49,782 bases of DNA from an uncultured Oscillospiraceae bacterium (lineage in GTDB: Bacteria; Bacillota_A; Clostridia; Oscillospirales; Acutalibacteraceae), in assembly GCA_910587995.1 (NCBI GenBank), contig CAJUNS010000019.1, positions 1 through 49,782 of the forward strand. The letters are read 5' to 3'. Numbering within the stretch: position 1 is the first letter of the stretch; each line of letters begins with the position of its first letter. Position numbers and translations under genes: made by a program. Positions 26,715 through 34,080 of this stretch are shown piece after piece. The notes under the pieces are model-generated. The model saw nothing but the letters and a program-made list of their open reading frames with translations, was not told the origin of the DNA and made no database searches.

Positions 26715-27971
26715 ATGAAAACCCTTACCTGCATCAATATCCTTTTGGGCGCGCTGATGGCCGCCTGCTGCTGTTATCAGGTCTTCTACCTGCTTTTGCG
26801 GCTAAAGGGCTCTGGCCGCAGCTTCCAGGCCCGGTCCTTGGGCCGGTACGCGGTGCTCATCGCCGCCCGGAACGAGTCGGCGGTGATTGGCCAGCTGATT
26901 GACAGCATTCTGGCCCAAGACTATCCCCGGGAGCTGGTGGACATTTACGTGGTGGCCGACAACTGCACCGACGATACGGCCGCTGTGGCCGCTGCCCGGG
27001 GCGCGCGGGTTTACCAGCGCCAGAACAAGCTCCAGGTAGGCAAGGGCTATGCCCTCAACTTCCTTTTGGGGAAGATTGGCGAGGATTATGGAAAAGAGAG
27101 CTATGACGGTTTCTTTGTGTTCGACGCGGACAATCTGCTGGAGCCGGACTACATCAGCGAGATGAACAAGGTGTTCTCCAACGGGGCCCCGGTGGTTACC
27201 GGCTACCGCAACGCCAAGAATTTTGGCGACAACTGGATTACCGCCAGTTACGGGGTATACTTCCTGCGGGAGTCGGAGTTTTTAAACCGCCCCCGGGACT
27301 ACCTGGGCACCAGCTGCGCCATATCCGGCACGGGATTTCTGTTTTCGGCCCAGCTTCTGGACAAACTGGGAGGCTGGAACTATTTTGCCCTGACCGAGGA
27401 CCTGGAATTCACCCTGGACCTTATCTGCCGGGGAGAGAAGGTGGCCTATTGCCGCACAGCCATGCTGTACGACGAGCAGCCCACGGGCTTTCAGCAGTCG
27501 GTGCAGCAGCGGGCCCGTTGGATGAAGGGCTTTATGCAGATTCTCTCCAGCCGGGGCCACAGCATTCTGCGGGCCATGGTGGCTGGCGGAAGCTTTGCCT
27601 GCTATGACATGCTGGTCAACTCCATGGCCGGTATGCTCACGGGAATCAGCTTTATTTTGAACGCGGTGATGTTCATTGTCGGCATTACCAGCCCCAAGCT
27701 GGAGACCGGCCCGGTGCTCCTCAGCGCCTTGGGGGCCATTGCCGGGGCCTATGTGATGCTCTACTTTACCGGCCTGCTGCCGGTTCTCACCGAGTGGCGG
27801 CGCATCCGCTGCCCCGGCTGGCGGAAGCTGGTGTTTAGCCTGATGTATCCCTTCTTTATGGCCAGCTTCTTGCTTTCCCTTACTTTGGCTATGTCCGGTT
27901 CGGTGGAATGGAAGCCCATCCGGCACACTGTGGCGGTGTCCCTGGGCGAAATGGATGGACGGCTGAAATAG
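26715..27971 (+). CDS. Membrane glycosyltransferase, family 2
   Basis: A 418-residue processive-type GT2. An N-terminal membrane helix (1-28) is followed by the catalytic domain: VLIAARNES, VVADNCTDDT (79-88), VFDADN (135-140), ALTEDLEF and the acceptor QQRARW motif (QxxRW). C-terminal helices span about 295-400. This layout is shared by synthases of beta-linked polysaccharides and lipid-linked glucosyltransferases. The product is unknown and no partner genes are adjacent. RBS AGAAAGGACGG. Confidence 0.9.
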   Translation: MKTLTCINILLGALMAACCCYQVFYLLLRLKGSGRSFQARSLGRYAVLIAARNESAVIGQLIDSILAQDYPRELVDIYVVADNCTDDTAAVAAARGARVYQRQNKLQVGKGYALNFLLGKIGEDYGKESYDGFFVFDADNLLEPDYISEMNKVFSNGAPVVTGYRNAKNFGDNWITASYGVYFLRESEFLNRPRDYLGTSCAISGTGFLFSAQLLDKLGGWNYFALTEDLEFTLDLICRGEKVAYCRTAMLYDEQPTGFQQSVQQRARWMKGFMQILSSRGHSILRAMVAGGSFACYDMLVNSMAGMLTGISFILNAVMFIVGITSPKLETGPVLLSALGAIAGAYVMLYFTGLLPVLTEWRRIRCPGWRKLVFSLMYPFFMASFLLSLTLAMSGSVEWKPIRHTVAVSLGEMDGRLK

Positions 27972-27992
27972 CGCGGACCAGAACCGGCGCGC

Positions 27993-28089
27993 GGAAGGTA
28001 CGGTAGGTTGTCAAAGGCGGTCCAAGCGCCTTTGACGCTGGGCGGCAGCCATACCAGATTAAAAAGCGCCGGACCGCTTCTTACCTTCC
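27993..28089. repeat. Self-complementary intergenic element
   Basis: GGAAGGTA (27993-28000) pairs with TACCTTCC (28082-28089). Inside lie a perfect hairpin GTCAAAGGCG/CGCCTTTGAC (28010-28036) and an alternative GCGGTCC/GGACCGC pairing. No T-run follows, so it is not a standard terminator. The rest of 27972-28238 has no gene; CATAC/GTATG lies just before the hydrolase RBS. Confidence 0.45.
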
Positions 28090-28238
28090 CAGCGCCGCCT
28101 ACATACGCAGCCCCCAACCCCAGGAGGGACGTCCTGCCCAGCAGGCCGTCCTTTCCGCTTTTTCCCTGCCCCCGAATATCCTCCCGCGGCGCTGTCATAC
28201 TATACGGTATGCAGCAATTGTGAAAGGGTGGAGACATT

Positions 28239-29213
28239 ATGTGTACCTGCATCGCCATGAAGACCCGGGACGTTTACTTTGGCCGCACGCTGGATTTGCA
28301 ATACCGCTTTGGGGAAAAGGTCGCGGTCACCCCCCGCAATTACCCCTTTACCCTCCGGTCCGGCGAGACCTTTGACACCTGGTACGCCATGGTCGGCATG
28401 GCCCGGGTGGAGCAGGACTACCCCCTCTATGCCGAGGCCACCAACGAGAAGGGGCTCTCTATGGCCGGGCTCTATTTTCCTGGCAACGCCGTATACGGCC
28501 CGCCGGTGCCGGGCAAGCGCAATCTGGCCACCTATGAGCTCATCCCCTGGGCCATGGGCAACTTTGCCTCCCTGGAGGACCTGCGCCGGGAGCTGGAACA
28601 GGTGCACCTGACCAACGAGCCCTTCAGCCGGACCGCCGGGGCCTCGCCCCTGCACTGGATGGCCAGCGACGGCACCAACAGCTTGGTGGTGGAGCAAACC
28701 GCTTCCGGCCTCCACCTGTATGACAACCCCGCCGGGGTTCTGACCAACAACCCGGAGTTTCCCTATCACACCACCCATCTAAACTCCTACCTGAACCTCA
28801 CCAGCCGTCCGCCCCAGAACCGTTTTTGCCGGGGGCTGGATTTAAAAGCCTTTGGCAACGGCATGGGGGCCATCGGCCTGCCGGGGGACGACTCGCCTCC
28901 CTCCCGTTTTGTGCGGGCCTGCTTCACCAAGTGGAATTCACAATGCGACAGCGACGACGCTAGTTCGGTCGCCCAGTTTTTTCACATTTTGGATTCCGTG
29001 TCCATTGTGCGGGGCGCGGCTCTTATGGAGGACAACCAATGCAATGTGACCAACTATGCCTGCTGCGTCAACGCCACGCGGGGCGTATACTATTATAAAA
29101 CCTATAGCAACAACCAGCTTACGGCCGTGCGCATGACGGACGCCAACAAAAACGGGAGCGAACTGGCGGTTTATGAGCTGGAAGAACGCCAGCAGGTACG
29201 CTTTATGAACTGA
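28239..29213 (+). CDS. Choloylglycine hydrolase family (bile salt hydrolase / penicillin V acylase)
   Basis: A 324-residue Ntn-hydrolase. Met1 would be removed to expose the Cys2 nucleophile (MCTCIAMKT). FGRTLD gives Arg16 and Asp19, VLTNNPEF gives the catalytic Asn (170/171), and SRFVRA gives Arg223/226, so the active site is complete. No signal peptide, so it is cytosolic like Gram-positive BSHs. At the site usually Asn in bile salt hydrolases (AGLNFPG) this protein has Tyr79 (AGLYFPG), a residue I recall as typical of penicillin V acylases; substrate preference is therefore open. RBS AAAGGGTGGAG; the gene is monocistronic. Confidence 0.92.
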   Translation: MCTCIAMKTRDVYFGRTLDLQYRFGEKVAVTPRNYPFTLRSGETFDTWYAMVGMARVEQDYPLYAEATNEKGLSMAGLYFPGNAVYGPPVPGKRNLATYELIPWAMGNFASLEDLRRELEQVHLTNEPFSRTAGASPLHWMASDGTNSLVVEQTASGLHLYDNPAGVLTNNPEFPYHTTHLNSYLNLTSRPPQNRFCRGLDLKAFGNGMGAIGLPGDDSPPSRFVRACFTKWNSQCDSDDASSVAQFFHILDSVSIVRGAALMEDNQCNVTNYACCVNATRGVYYYKTYSNNQLTAVRMTDANKNGSELAVYELEERQQVRFMN

Positions 29214-29216
29214 CAG

Positions 29217-29249
29217 CCTAAGAAACTTTTTTGAAAAAAGTTTCTTAGG
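29217..29249. terminator. Perfect 16-bp palindrome after the hydrolase gene
   Basis: CCTAAGAAACTTTTTT and AAAAAAGTTTCTTAGG are separated by one base and start 3 bp after the stop codon. The U-tract lies inside the stem rather than after it, so it would act as an unusual terminator or a stabilising 3' end. Confidence 0.55.
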
Positions 29250-29355
29250 AATCTTCAAAAAACTTTACTGGCCGGGCTTTTGATTTGGGGAAAGGCTGGG
29301 ATATTGGGGCGGTTTTTTACCTTTTTCTTTCCAGCTGGCTTTTAAGAGGTTTTTT

Positions 29356-30201
29356 ATGATTATTGATATGCATACCCATACTTTTCCGGACCACATCGCT
29401 GCCGGCACGTTGGAAAAACTCAGCGCGGCCAGCCATACCCGGCCCTTTACCAACGGAACCCAGGAAGGTTTGCTCCGGTCCATGGAAGAGGCCGGGGTGG
29501 ACCTCTCTCTGGTACTGCCCGTGGCTACCGCCCCCCGGCAGGTGGAGCGCATCAACGACCGCAGCGCCCAGCTGAACCAGAGCGGGGGCAAGCTGCTGTC
29601 CTTTGGCTGCATGCACCCGGATTTCCCCGGCTGGCGGGAGGAACTGGCCCGGGTGAAAGCCCTGGGGCTCAAGGGAATCAAGCTCCACCCCGTGTACCAG
29701 GGGGCGGACTTTGACGACCCGCGCTATCTGCGGATCTTGGACCGGGCGGGGGAGCTGGGCCTGCTGGTCACCACCCACGCCGGGGATGATGTGGGCTTTC
29801 CGGGGGCGGTGCGCTGTTCGCCGGAGATGGTCCGCCGGGCCGTGGAGCAGGTAGGGCCTGTTACGCTGATTCTGGCCCATATGGGCGGCTGGCGGAACTG
29901 GGACCGGGTGGAAACCACGCTGGCCAGTCTGCCGGTGTTTCTGGATACCAGCTTCTCCACGGGCCGGATGGCTCCTTTGGACGATGGGTATTACCAGCCC
30001 CAGGACCTGGAGCTGCTGGACCCGCCCCGGTTTATGAAGCTGCTGCGGGCCTTTGGGGTCCAGCGGGTGCTCTTTGGCAGCGACAGCCCCTGGAGCGGCC
30101 AAAAGCAAAGTCTGGAGTGGCTGCGGGCCCTGCCCATGAGCCAGGGGGAACAGAGAGCGCTGCTAGGAGGAACCGCGGAGAGGCTGCTGGGGCTTGGGTA
30201 A
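29356..30201 (+). CDS. Amidohydrolase family protein (PF04909)
   Basis: A 281-residue metal-dependent hydrolase or decarboxylase. MIIDMHTHTFPDH gives the HxH pair, GIKLHP and TTHAGDD the central ligands, ILAHMGG another His, and LFGSDSPW the catalytic Asp. The substrate cannot be named. RBS AAGAGG. Its stop codon lies directly against MITE copy 2; the last A of TAA is also the first base of the element. Confidence 0.88.
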   Translation: MIIDMHTHTFPDHIAAGTLEKLSAASHTRPFTNGTQEGLLRSMEEAGVDLSLVLPVATAPRQVERINDRSAQLNQSGGKLLSFGCMHPDFPGWREELARVKALGLKGIKLHPVYQGADFDDPRYLRILDRAGELGLLVTTHAGDDVGFPGAVRCSPEMVRRAVEQVGPVTLILAHMGGWRNWDRVETTLASLPVFLDTSFSTGRMAPLDDGYYQPQDLELLDPPRFMKLLRAFGVQRVLFGSDSPWSGQKQSLEWLRALPMSQGEQRALLGGTAERLLGLG

Positions 30202-30289
30202 GGAGTGTCCGTTTCGGAGAGTTTTTCGTGTTCCCCCGCCCGTAGGGCGGGGGAACACAGATGATTATCTCTGTGGTTTGGACACTCCC
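30201..30289 (+). mobile_element. MITE-like palindromic element, copy 2
   Basis: The intact 89-bp form: AGGAGTGTCC ... GGACACTCCC, central hairpin GTTCCCCCGCCC-GTAG-GGCGGGGGAAC, then an ACAGA/TCTGT stem. The direct repeat GCTTGGGTA flanks it exactly (30192-30200 and 30290-30298). It lies between the amidohydrolase and HAD genes. Confidence 0.88.
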
Positions 30290-30305
30290 GCTTGGGTAGA
30301 AAGGG

Positions 30306-30334
30306 TTGATTTTTTAGGAATTTAAGAGTAGAAT
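30306..30334 (+). promoter_or_regulatory. Sigma-A promoter of the HAD gene
   Basis: TTGATT, 17 bp, TAGAAT, just downstream of MITE copy 2. It shows that the HAD gene can be transcribed independently of the amidohydrolase. Confidence 0.65.
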
Positions 30335-30415
30335 GAGGTAAAGGGCAGGAGCGTGGAGAGGCCTCTATGTCAGGAAGCTTCCCGCCTTTGCTGTTCGCAA
30401 TGAAAGGGGATGGCG

Positions 30416-31060
30416 ATGAAATACATAGTGTGGGACTGGAACGGCACGCTTTTGGATGATGTACCCGCCAGCGTGGCGGTGATGGACAGGCTGCTGCACC
30501 GGCGCGGTTTGCCCGGCCTGGGCGGCATAGAGCGGTACCGGGAAATTTTTACCTTTCCGGTTCGGGAGTACTACCAGGCGGCGGGGCTGGACTTTGAGAA
30601 AGAGCCCTTTGAGGCCCTGGCGGTAGAGTATATTGAAGAATACAACCAGCGGGCCCTGGACTGCGGCCTGCGCGCCGGAGCCCAGGCCGCGCTGCAAGCC
30701 TTTGCGGCGGCAGGGTGCCAGCAGGTGCTGGCCTCGGCCTCGGAAAAAAGCGCTTTGGAGGCCCAGGTGGCACAGTGCGGCGTGGGGGATTACTTCGCGG
30801 CGGTGCTGGGCGTGGGCGACTCCCTAGGCGTCAGCAAGGAAGGCCTGGCCCGGGCGTACTTGAACGGCGTGGCGCCGGAGAGCGTGGTATTTCTAGGGGA
30901 CACGGTCCATGACTGGGAGGTGGCGCGGCGCATGGACCGCCCCTGTGTGCTGGCGGCGGGAGGACACCAGAGCCGGGCCCGGCTGGAACGCACCGGGGCG
31001 CTGGTCGCGGACACCCTGGAAGAGGCGGCCCAAATGGCCCTTTGCCTGATGGCCCGCTGA
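30416..31060 (+). CDS. HAD family hydrolase
   Basis: A 214-residue HAD-IA type phosphatase. Motif I is VWDWNGTLLDD, where the usual DxDGT is DxNGT. Motif II is ASASE, motif III SKEGLA, and motif IV VVFLGDTVHDWEVA. The helical cap lies between motifs I and II. Phosphoglycolate- or pyrophosphatase-like specificity is possible but unproven. The ATG at 30416 is preferred over 30410 because AAAGGGG abuts the latter. Confidence 0.88.
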   Translation: MKYIVWDWNGTLLDDVPASVAVMDRLLHRRGLPGLGGIERYREIFTFPVREYYQAAGLDFEKEPFEALAVEYIEEYNQRALDCGLRAGAQAALQAFAAAGCQQVLASASEKSALEAQVAQCGVGDYFAAVLGVGDSLGVSKEGLARAYLNGVAPESVVFLGDTVHDWEVARRMDRPCVLAAGGHQSRARLERTGALVADTLEEAAQMALCLMAR

Positions 31061-31070
31061 GAAGCGCAGC

Positions 31071-31110
31071 AAAGAGCGCCCTGCCAATGGCTTGGCAGAG
31101 CGCTCTTTTT
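31071..31110. terminator. Terminator between HAD and SASP genes
   Basis: AAAGAGCGC and CTGCCAA pair with TTGGCAG and GCGCTCTTTTT around a 4-base loop. It serves the + strand strongly and the converging SASP gene with its A-run side. Confidence 0.9.
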
Positions 31111-31124
31111 GCCAGAGGGAAGCC

Positions 31125-31316
31125 TTACTTCAGGCCCTTCTCGTAGCTCTCGATCATCTTCTTGACCATCTGGCCGCCGACGGAACCAGCCTGACGGGCG
31201 GTGATGTCGCCGTTGTAGCCCTGCTTCAAGTTCACGCCCACTTCAGAAGCGGCCTGCATCTTAAACTGTTCCATGGCTTCCTTGGCCTCGGGGACCATAA
31301 CAGAATTGCTTTTCAT
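31125..31316 (-). CDS. Alpha/beta-type small acid-soluble spore protein
   Basis: A 63-residue protein that coats and protects spore DNA. ASEVGVNLKQGYNGDITARQAGSVGGQMVKKMIESYEKGL is the family core (GxxGGxMVKKMIE). At the GPR protease site, where many relatives have E-I/F-A, this one reads KMQAASE, with Gln instead of the cleaved Glu. RBS GAAGGAGA. A very long open frame covers the same strand upstream, but the codon pattern and the RBS place the gene here. Confidence 0.95.
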   Translation of the reverse strand: MKSNSVMVPEAKEAMEQFKMQAASEVGVNLKQGYNGDITARQAGSVGGQMVKKMIESYEKGLK

Positions 31317-31361
31317 GATTCTCGTCTCCTTCAAAAAAGTTTTTTTCGCGTTTGCATTATC

Positions 31362-31390
31362 TATTTTGAGTCGGAGGCAGGGGATTATGA
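31362..31390 (-). promoter_or_regulatory. Possible sigma-G promoter of the SASP gene
   Basis: Read leftwards: TCATA, 17 bp, CAAAATA, against the sigma-G consensus GMATR N17-18 CATNHTA (one mismatch in each box), 46 bp upstream of the ATG. SASP genes are classically sigma-G controlled. Confidence 0.45.
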
Positions 31391-31474
31391 TTGTCAATTT
31401 TTGTATGACTGGCGGGAGAACGGCCGCCGCGTTTTCATGACCAGTCCCAGCCGCATTCCCTTTCAAAAAACCTC

Positions 31475-31505
31475 TTGACATGGAGCGCCCTCCAAATTGT
31501 ATAAT
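31475..31505 (+). promoter_or_regulatory. Sigma-A promoter of the aldo/keto reductase gene
   Basis: Perfect TTGACA and TATAAT hexamers, but 19 bp apart, so probably weaker or activator-dependent. Confidence 0.65.
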
Positions 31506-31538
31506 AAATGAAAAAACATCGAGAGGAGTTTTCCACCC

Positions 31539-32660
31539 ATGAAAAAGCTTGGTTTCGGCCTGATGCGCCTGCCGGCCCGCAATCCCCAAAACGCCGGGGA
31601 CGTGGACCTGGAACAGGTAAAACAGATGGTGGACCTTTTTATGAAAAAAGGCTTCACCTATTTTGACACGGCCTGGATGTACTGCGGCTTTCAGAGCGAA
31701 CCCACGGTAAAGGAGGCCCTGGTCAGCCGCTATCCCCGAGACAGCTTCACCCTGGCCACAAAGCTGCACAGCGGCTTTTTCCACTCTCTGGAGGACCGGG
31801 ATAAGGTCTTTAACGAGCAGCTGGAAAAAACCGGCGCGGGCTATTTTGACTACTACATGCTGCACGGCATCGAGGCCGGCAGCCTGCCCAAGTATGAGCG
31901 CTTCGACTGCTTTAACTGGCTGAAGGCGAAAAAGCAGGCGGGCCTGGTAAAGTCCATGGGCATCTCCTTCCACGCCCACGCGGAGCTGCTGGACGAGATT
32001 TTGACCAAGTATCCTTTCCTTGAGTTTGTGCAGCTGCAAATCAACTATCTGGACTGGGAAAGCCAGTGGATTCAGTCCCGGGCCTGCTATGAGGTGGCGG
32101 TAAAGCACAACAAACCGGTTATCGTCATGGAGCCGGTCAAGGGCGGCACCCTGGCAAAGGTTCCCCCACAGGCCGAGGCGCTGTTCCAGCAGCGCGGCCC
32201 TGGGGCTTCTCCGGCCTCCTGGGCCATTCGCTTCGCGGCCAGCCTGCCCGGGGTCATGATGGTCCTCTCCGGCATGAGCAGCCTGGCCCAGATGGAGGAC
32301 AACCTCAGCTATATGGAGGACTTCCAGCCTTTGACCGAAGAGGAAAAAGCCATGGTTTTCCAGGCCGGGGAGCTGATTAACAGCCAGATCGCCGTGCCCT
32401 GCACCGGGTGCTCCTACTGCACCGAGGGCTGCCCCCAAAAGATTGCCATTCCCCAGTATTTTTCCCTCTATAATGAGGATATGCGGGAGCGCTTGGAGGA
32501 AAAGGGCTGGACCGTCAACTTCACCAACTACGCCAATTTGGCGGAGCGCTTTGGCAAGGCCGGCGACTGCGTTGGCTGCGGGCAGTGTGAGGAAATGTGC
32601 CCCCAGCATCTGCCTGTGATGGAGCATTTGAAAGCGGTGGCAGCGCATTTTGACCGGTAA
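31539..32660 (+). CDS. Aldo/keto reductase with C-terminal ferredoxin domain
   Basis: A 373-residue protein. The AKR barrel carries the catalytic Asp/Tyr (FDTAWMY), Lys (LATKL) and His (YMLHG). After the barrel a two-cluster ferredoxin module follows, with CTGCSYCTEGCP (288-299) and CVGCGQCEEMCP (344-355). This is the common anaerobe fusion of AKR and 4Fe-4S domains, likely taking electrons from reduced ferredoxin or NAD(P)H. The substrate is unknown. RBS GAGAGGAG; the gene is monocistronic. Confidence 0.93.
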   Translation: MKKLGFGLMRLPARNPQNAGDVDLEQVKQMVDLFMKKGFTYFDTAWMYCGFQSEPTVKEALVSRYPRDSFTLATKLHSGFFHSLEDRDKVFNEQLEKTGAGYFDYYMLHGIEAGSLPKYERFDCFNWLKAKKQAGLVKSMGISFHAHAELLDEILTKYPFLEFVQLQINYLDWESQWIQSRACYEVAVKHNKPVIVMEPVKGGTLAKVPPQAEALFQQRGPGASPASWAIRFAASLPGVMMVLSGMSSLAQMEDNLSYMEDFQPLTEEEKAMVFQAGELINSQIAVPCTGCSYCTEGCPQKIAIPQYFSLYNEDMRERLEEKGWTVNFTNYANLAERFGKAGDCVGCGQCEEMCPQHLPVMEHLKAVAAHFDR

Positions 32661-32687
32661 AACCCTTGGGCAAGGGCCCTCTTCCTC

Positions 32688-32716
32688 TTGCGCCTCAGCC
32701 TGAAACGCGCTATAAT
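32688..32716 (+). promoter_or_regulatory. Sigma-A promoter of the Gfo/Idh/MocA gene
   Basis: TTGCGC, 17 bp, TATAAT. It begins 27 bp after the AKR stop; a CCCTTG/CAAGGG mini-hairpin lies between. Confidence 0.7.
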
Positions 32717-32765
32717 ATTCCTGTATGTTCCGCGTATCTATTTTATCAGGAGGCTGATCAGCAAA

Positions 32766-33998
32766 ATGAAAGAACTTCGCATCGGAATCATCGGCACCGG
32801 CATGATCTCCAACCGCCACATGACCATCTGGTCCCATATTCCCGGCACAAAAGTGGTGGCCGGGTGCGACATCGACCAGGCCAAAGTGCGGGCCTGGGGC
32901 GAGCGCTACGGCATCCCCCAGGAGGATCTGTATGTGGACTTTCGGGAAATGCTGAAGCGCGACGACCTGGACGCCATTGACGTGTGCGTGCACAACAACC
33001 TGCACACCCCTGTGTCCGTGGCCGTGATGAAGGCCGGTTTCCCCTGTTACTGCGAGAAGCCCATGGCCGCCAGCTATGCCGACGCGAAAATTATCTACGA
33101 CGCCGCCAAGGCCACTGGCCAGAAGCTGGCCGTGCAGTTAAGCTCCATCTATAACCTTCAAACCCGCCTGGCCAAAAAAATGATTGAAGAGGGCAAGCTG
33201 GGCAAGCTCTACCACGCCCGCAGCGTGGGCCACCGCCGGGAGGGCCGGCCGGGCTTCGACATGCCCAGCTTCTCCCGGGACTTCATCTCCAAAGAAGTGG
33301 GCGTTCACGGCCCCCTGTGCGACCTGGGCATTTACCACCTCTCCCAGATGCTCTATGTGATGGGCATGCCCCAGCTGGACACCGTGTTCGGCGTGTCCTC
33401 CGCGGATTATTACCAGGATCCCCGGCTTCTGCCTCCTGGCCTGGCCTATGAGGTGGAGGACCTGAGCGTGGGCATCGCCACCTTCCAGAACGGGGTTTCC
33501 CTGGACATTTACGAGGACTGGGCCATGCACATGGACGAGGTGGGAACCAGCTTCATTGCCGGTTCCCTGGGCGGCTTAAAGCTCATTGACGTGGACACCA
33601 CCGGCGGCGACTTGGCCCTGTCTGAGGCAAGGCGGCTTGCTGGCGGCAGCGCCCAGCAGCCCACCCTGGAATTCTTTGGCTATGAGGATGGGCTGAAGAC
33701 CTCAAAAATCATCAACTGCCAGGAAAACGGCCGCAAAGAGGCCCAGGTAGACCCCAGAATCGCCCTTTACAACGACAACCAGGTCCATTGGGCGGCCTAC
33801 CTGCGGGGCGAGCTGGACGACAGCACCCGCATCGACTCCCCCTACATCGCCATGGAGACGGCCCTGCTCTCCGACGCCATCTTCATTTCCCAGGCCCAGC
33901 ACCGCAGCGTCACCGGCGAGGAAGTCCGGGCCATGTCCCAGTCTGTGGCCCTCCACCGGCAGGAGACTCCCTGGGGCGTGATTGAGTACGATTTTTAA
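32766..33998 (+). CDS. Gfo/Idh/MocA family oxidoreductase
   Basis: A 410-residue NAD(P)-dependent sugar or inositol dehydrogenase type protein. The Rossmann motif GIIGTGMIS (7-15), VCVHNNLHTPV, the catalytic-lysine motif CEKPMA and GPLCDLGIYHLSQML with the conserved Asp/His pair are all present. A C-terminal extension beyond the usual 340-350 residues includes the SPYIAMETALLSDAIFISQ region. The substrate is not predictable. RBS AGGAGG at a rather long distance (13 nt). Confidence 0.92.
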   Translation: MKELRIGIIGTGMISNRHMTIWSHIPGTKVVAGCDIDQAKVRAWGERYGIPQEDLYVDFREMLKRDDLDAIDVCVHNNLHTPVSVAVMKAGFPCYCEKPMAASYADAKIIYDAAKATGQKLAVQLSSIYNLQTRLAKKMIEEGKLGKLYHARSVGHRREGRPGFDMPSFSRDFISKEVGVHGPLCDLGIYHLSQMLYVMGMPQLDTVFGVSSADYYQDPRLLPPGLAYEVEDLSVGIATFQNGVSLDIYEDWAMHMDEVGTSFIAGSLGGLKLIDVDTTGGDLALSEARRLAGGSAQQPTLEFFGYEDGLKTSKIINCQENGRKEAQVDPRIALYNDNQVHWAAYLRGELDDSTRIDSPYIAMETALLSDAIFISQAQHRSVTGEEVRAMSQSVALHRQETPWGVIEYDF

Positions 33999-34012
33999 GC
34001 GGGCCGCTAACC

Positions 34013-34050
34013 AAAAAGAGCCCCTGGGCCATGCCCTGGGGCTTCTTTTT
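34013..34050. terminator. Bidirectional terminator
   Basis: AAAAAGAGCCCCTGGG pairs with CCCTGGGGCTTCTTTTT between the convergent oxidoreductase and DUF4349 genes. Confidence 0.88.
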
Positions 34051-34080
34051 GTGCTTGTTTCCATTGGTCCGGCCAACGAA

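Noticed and set aside
31317..33005. A very long minus-strand frame running into the SASP gene
   Set aside because: It covers the AKR and the start of the oxidoreductase in antisense; only the last 63 codons, with their own RBS, are a real gene.
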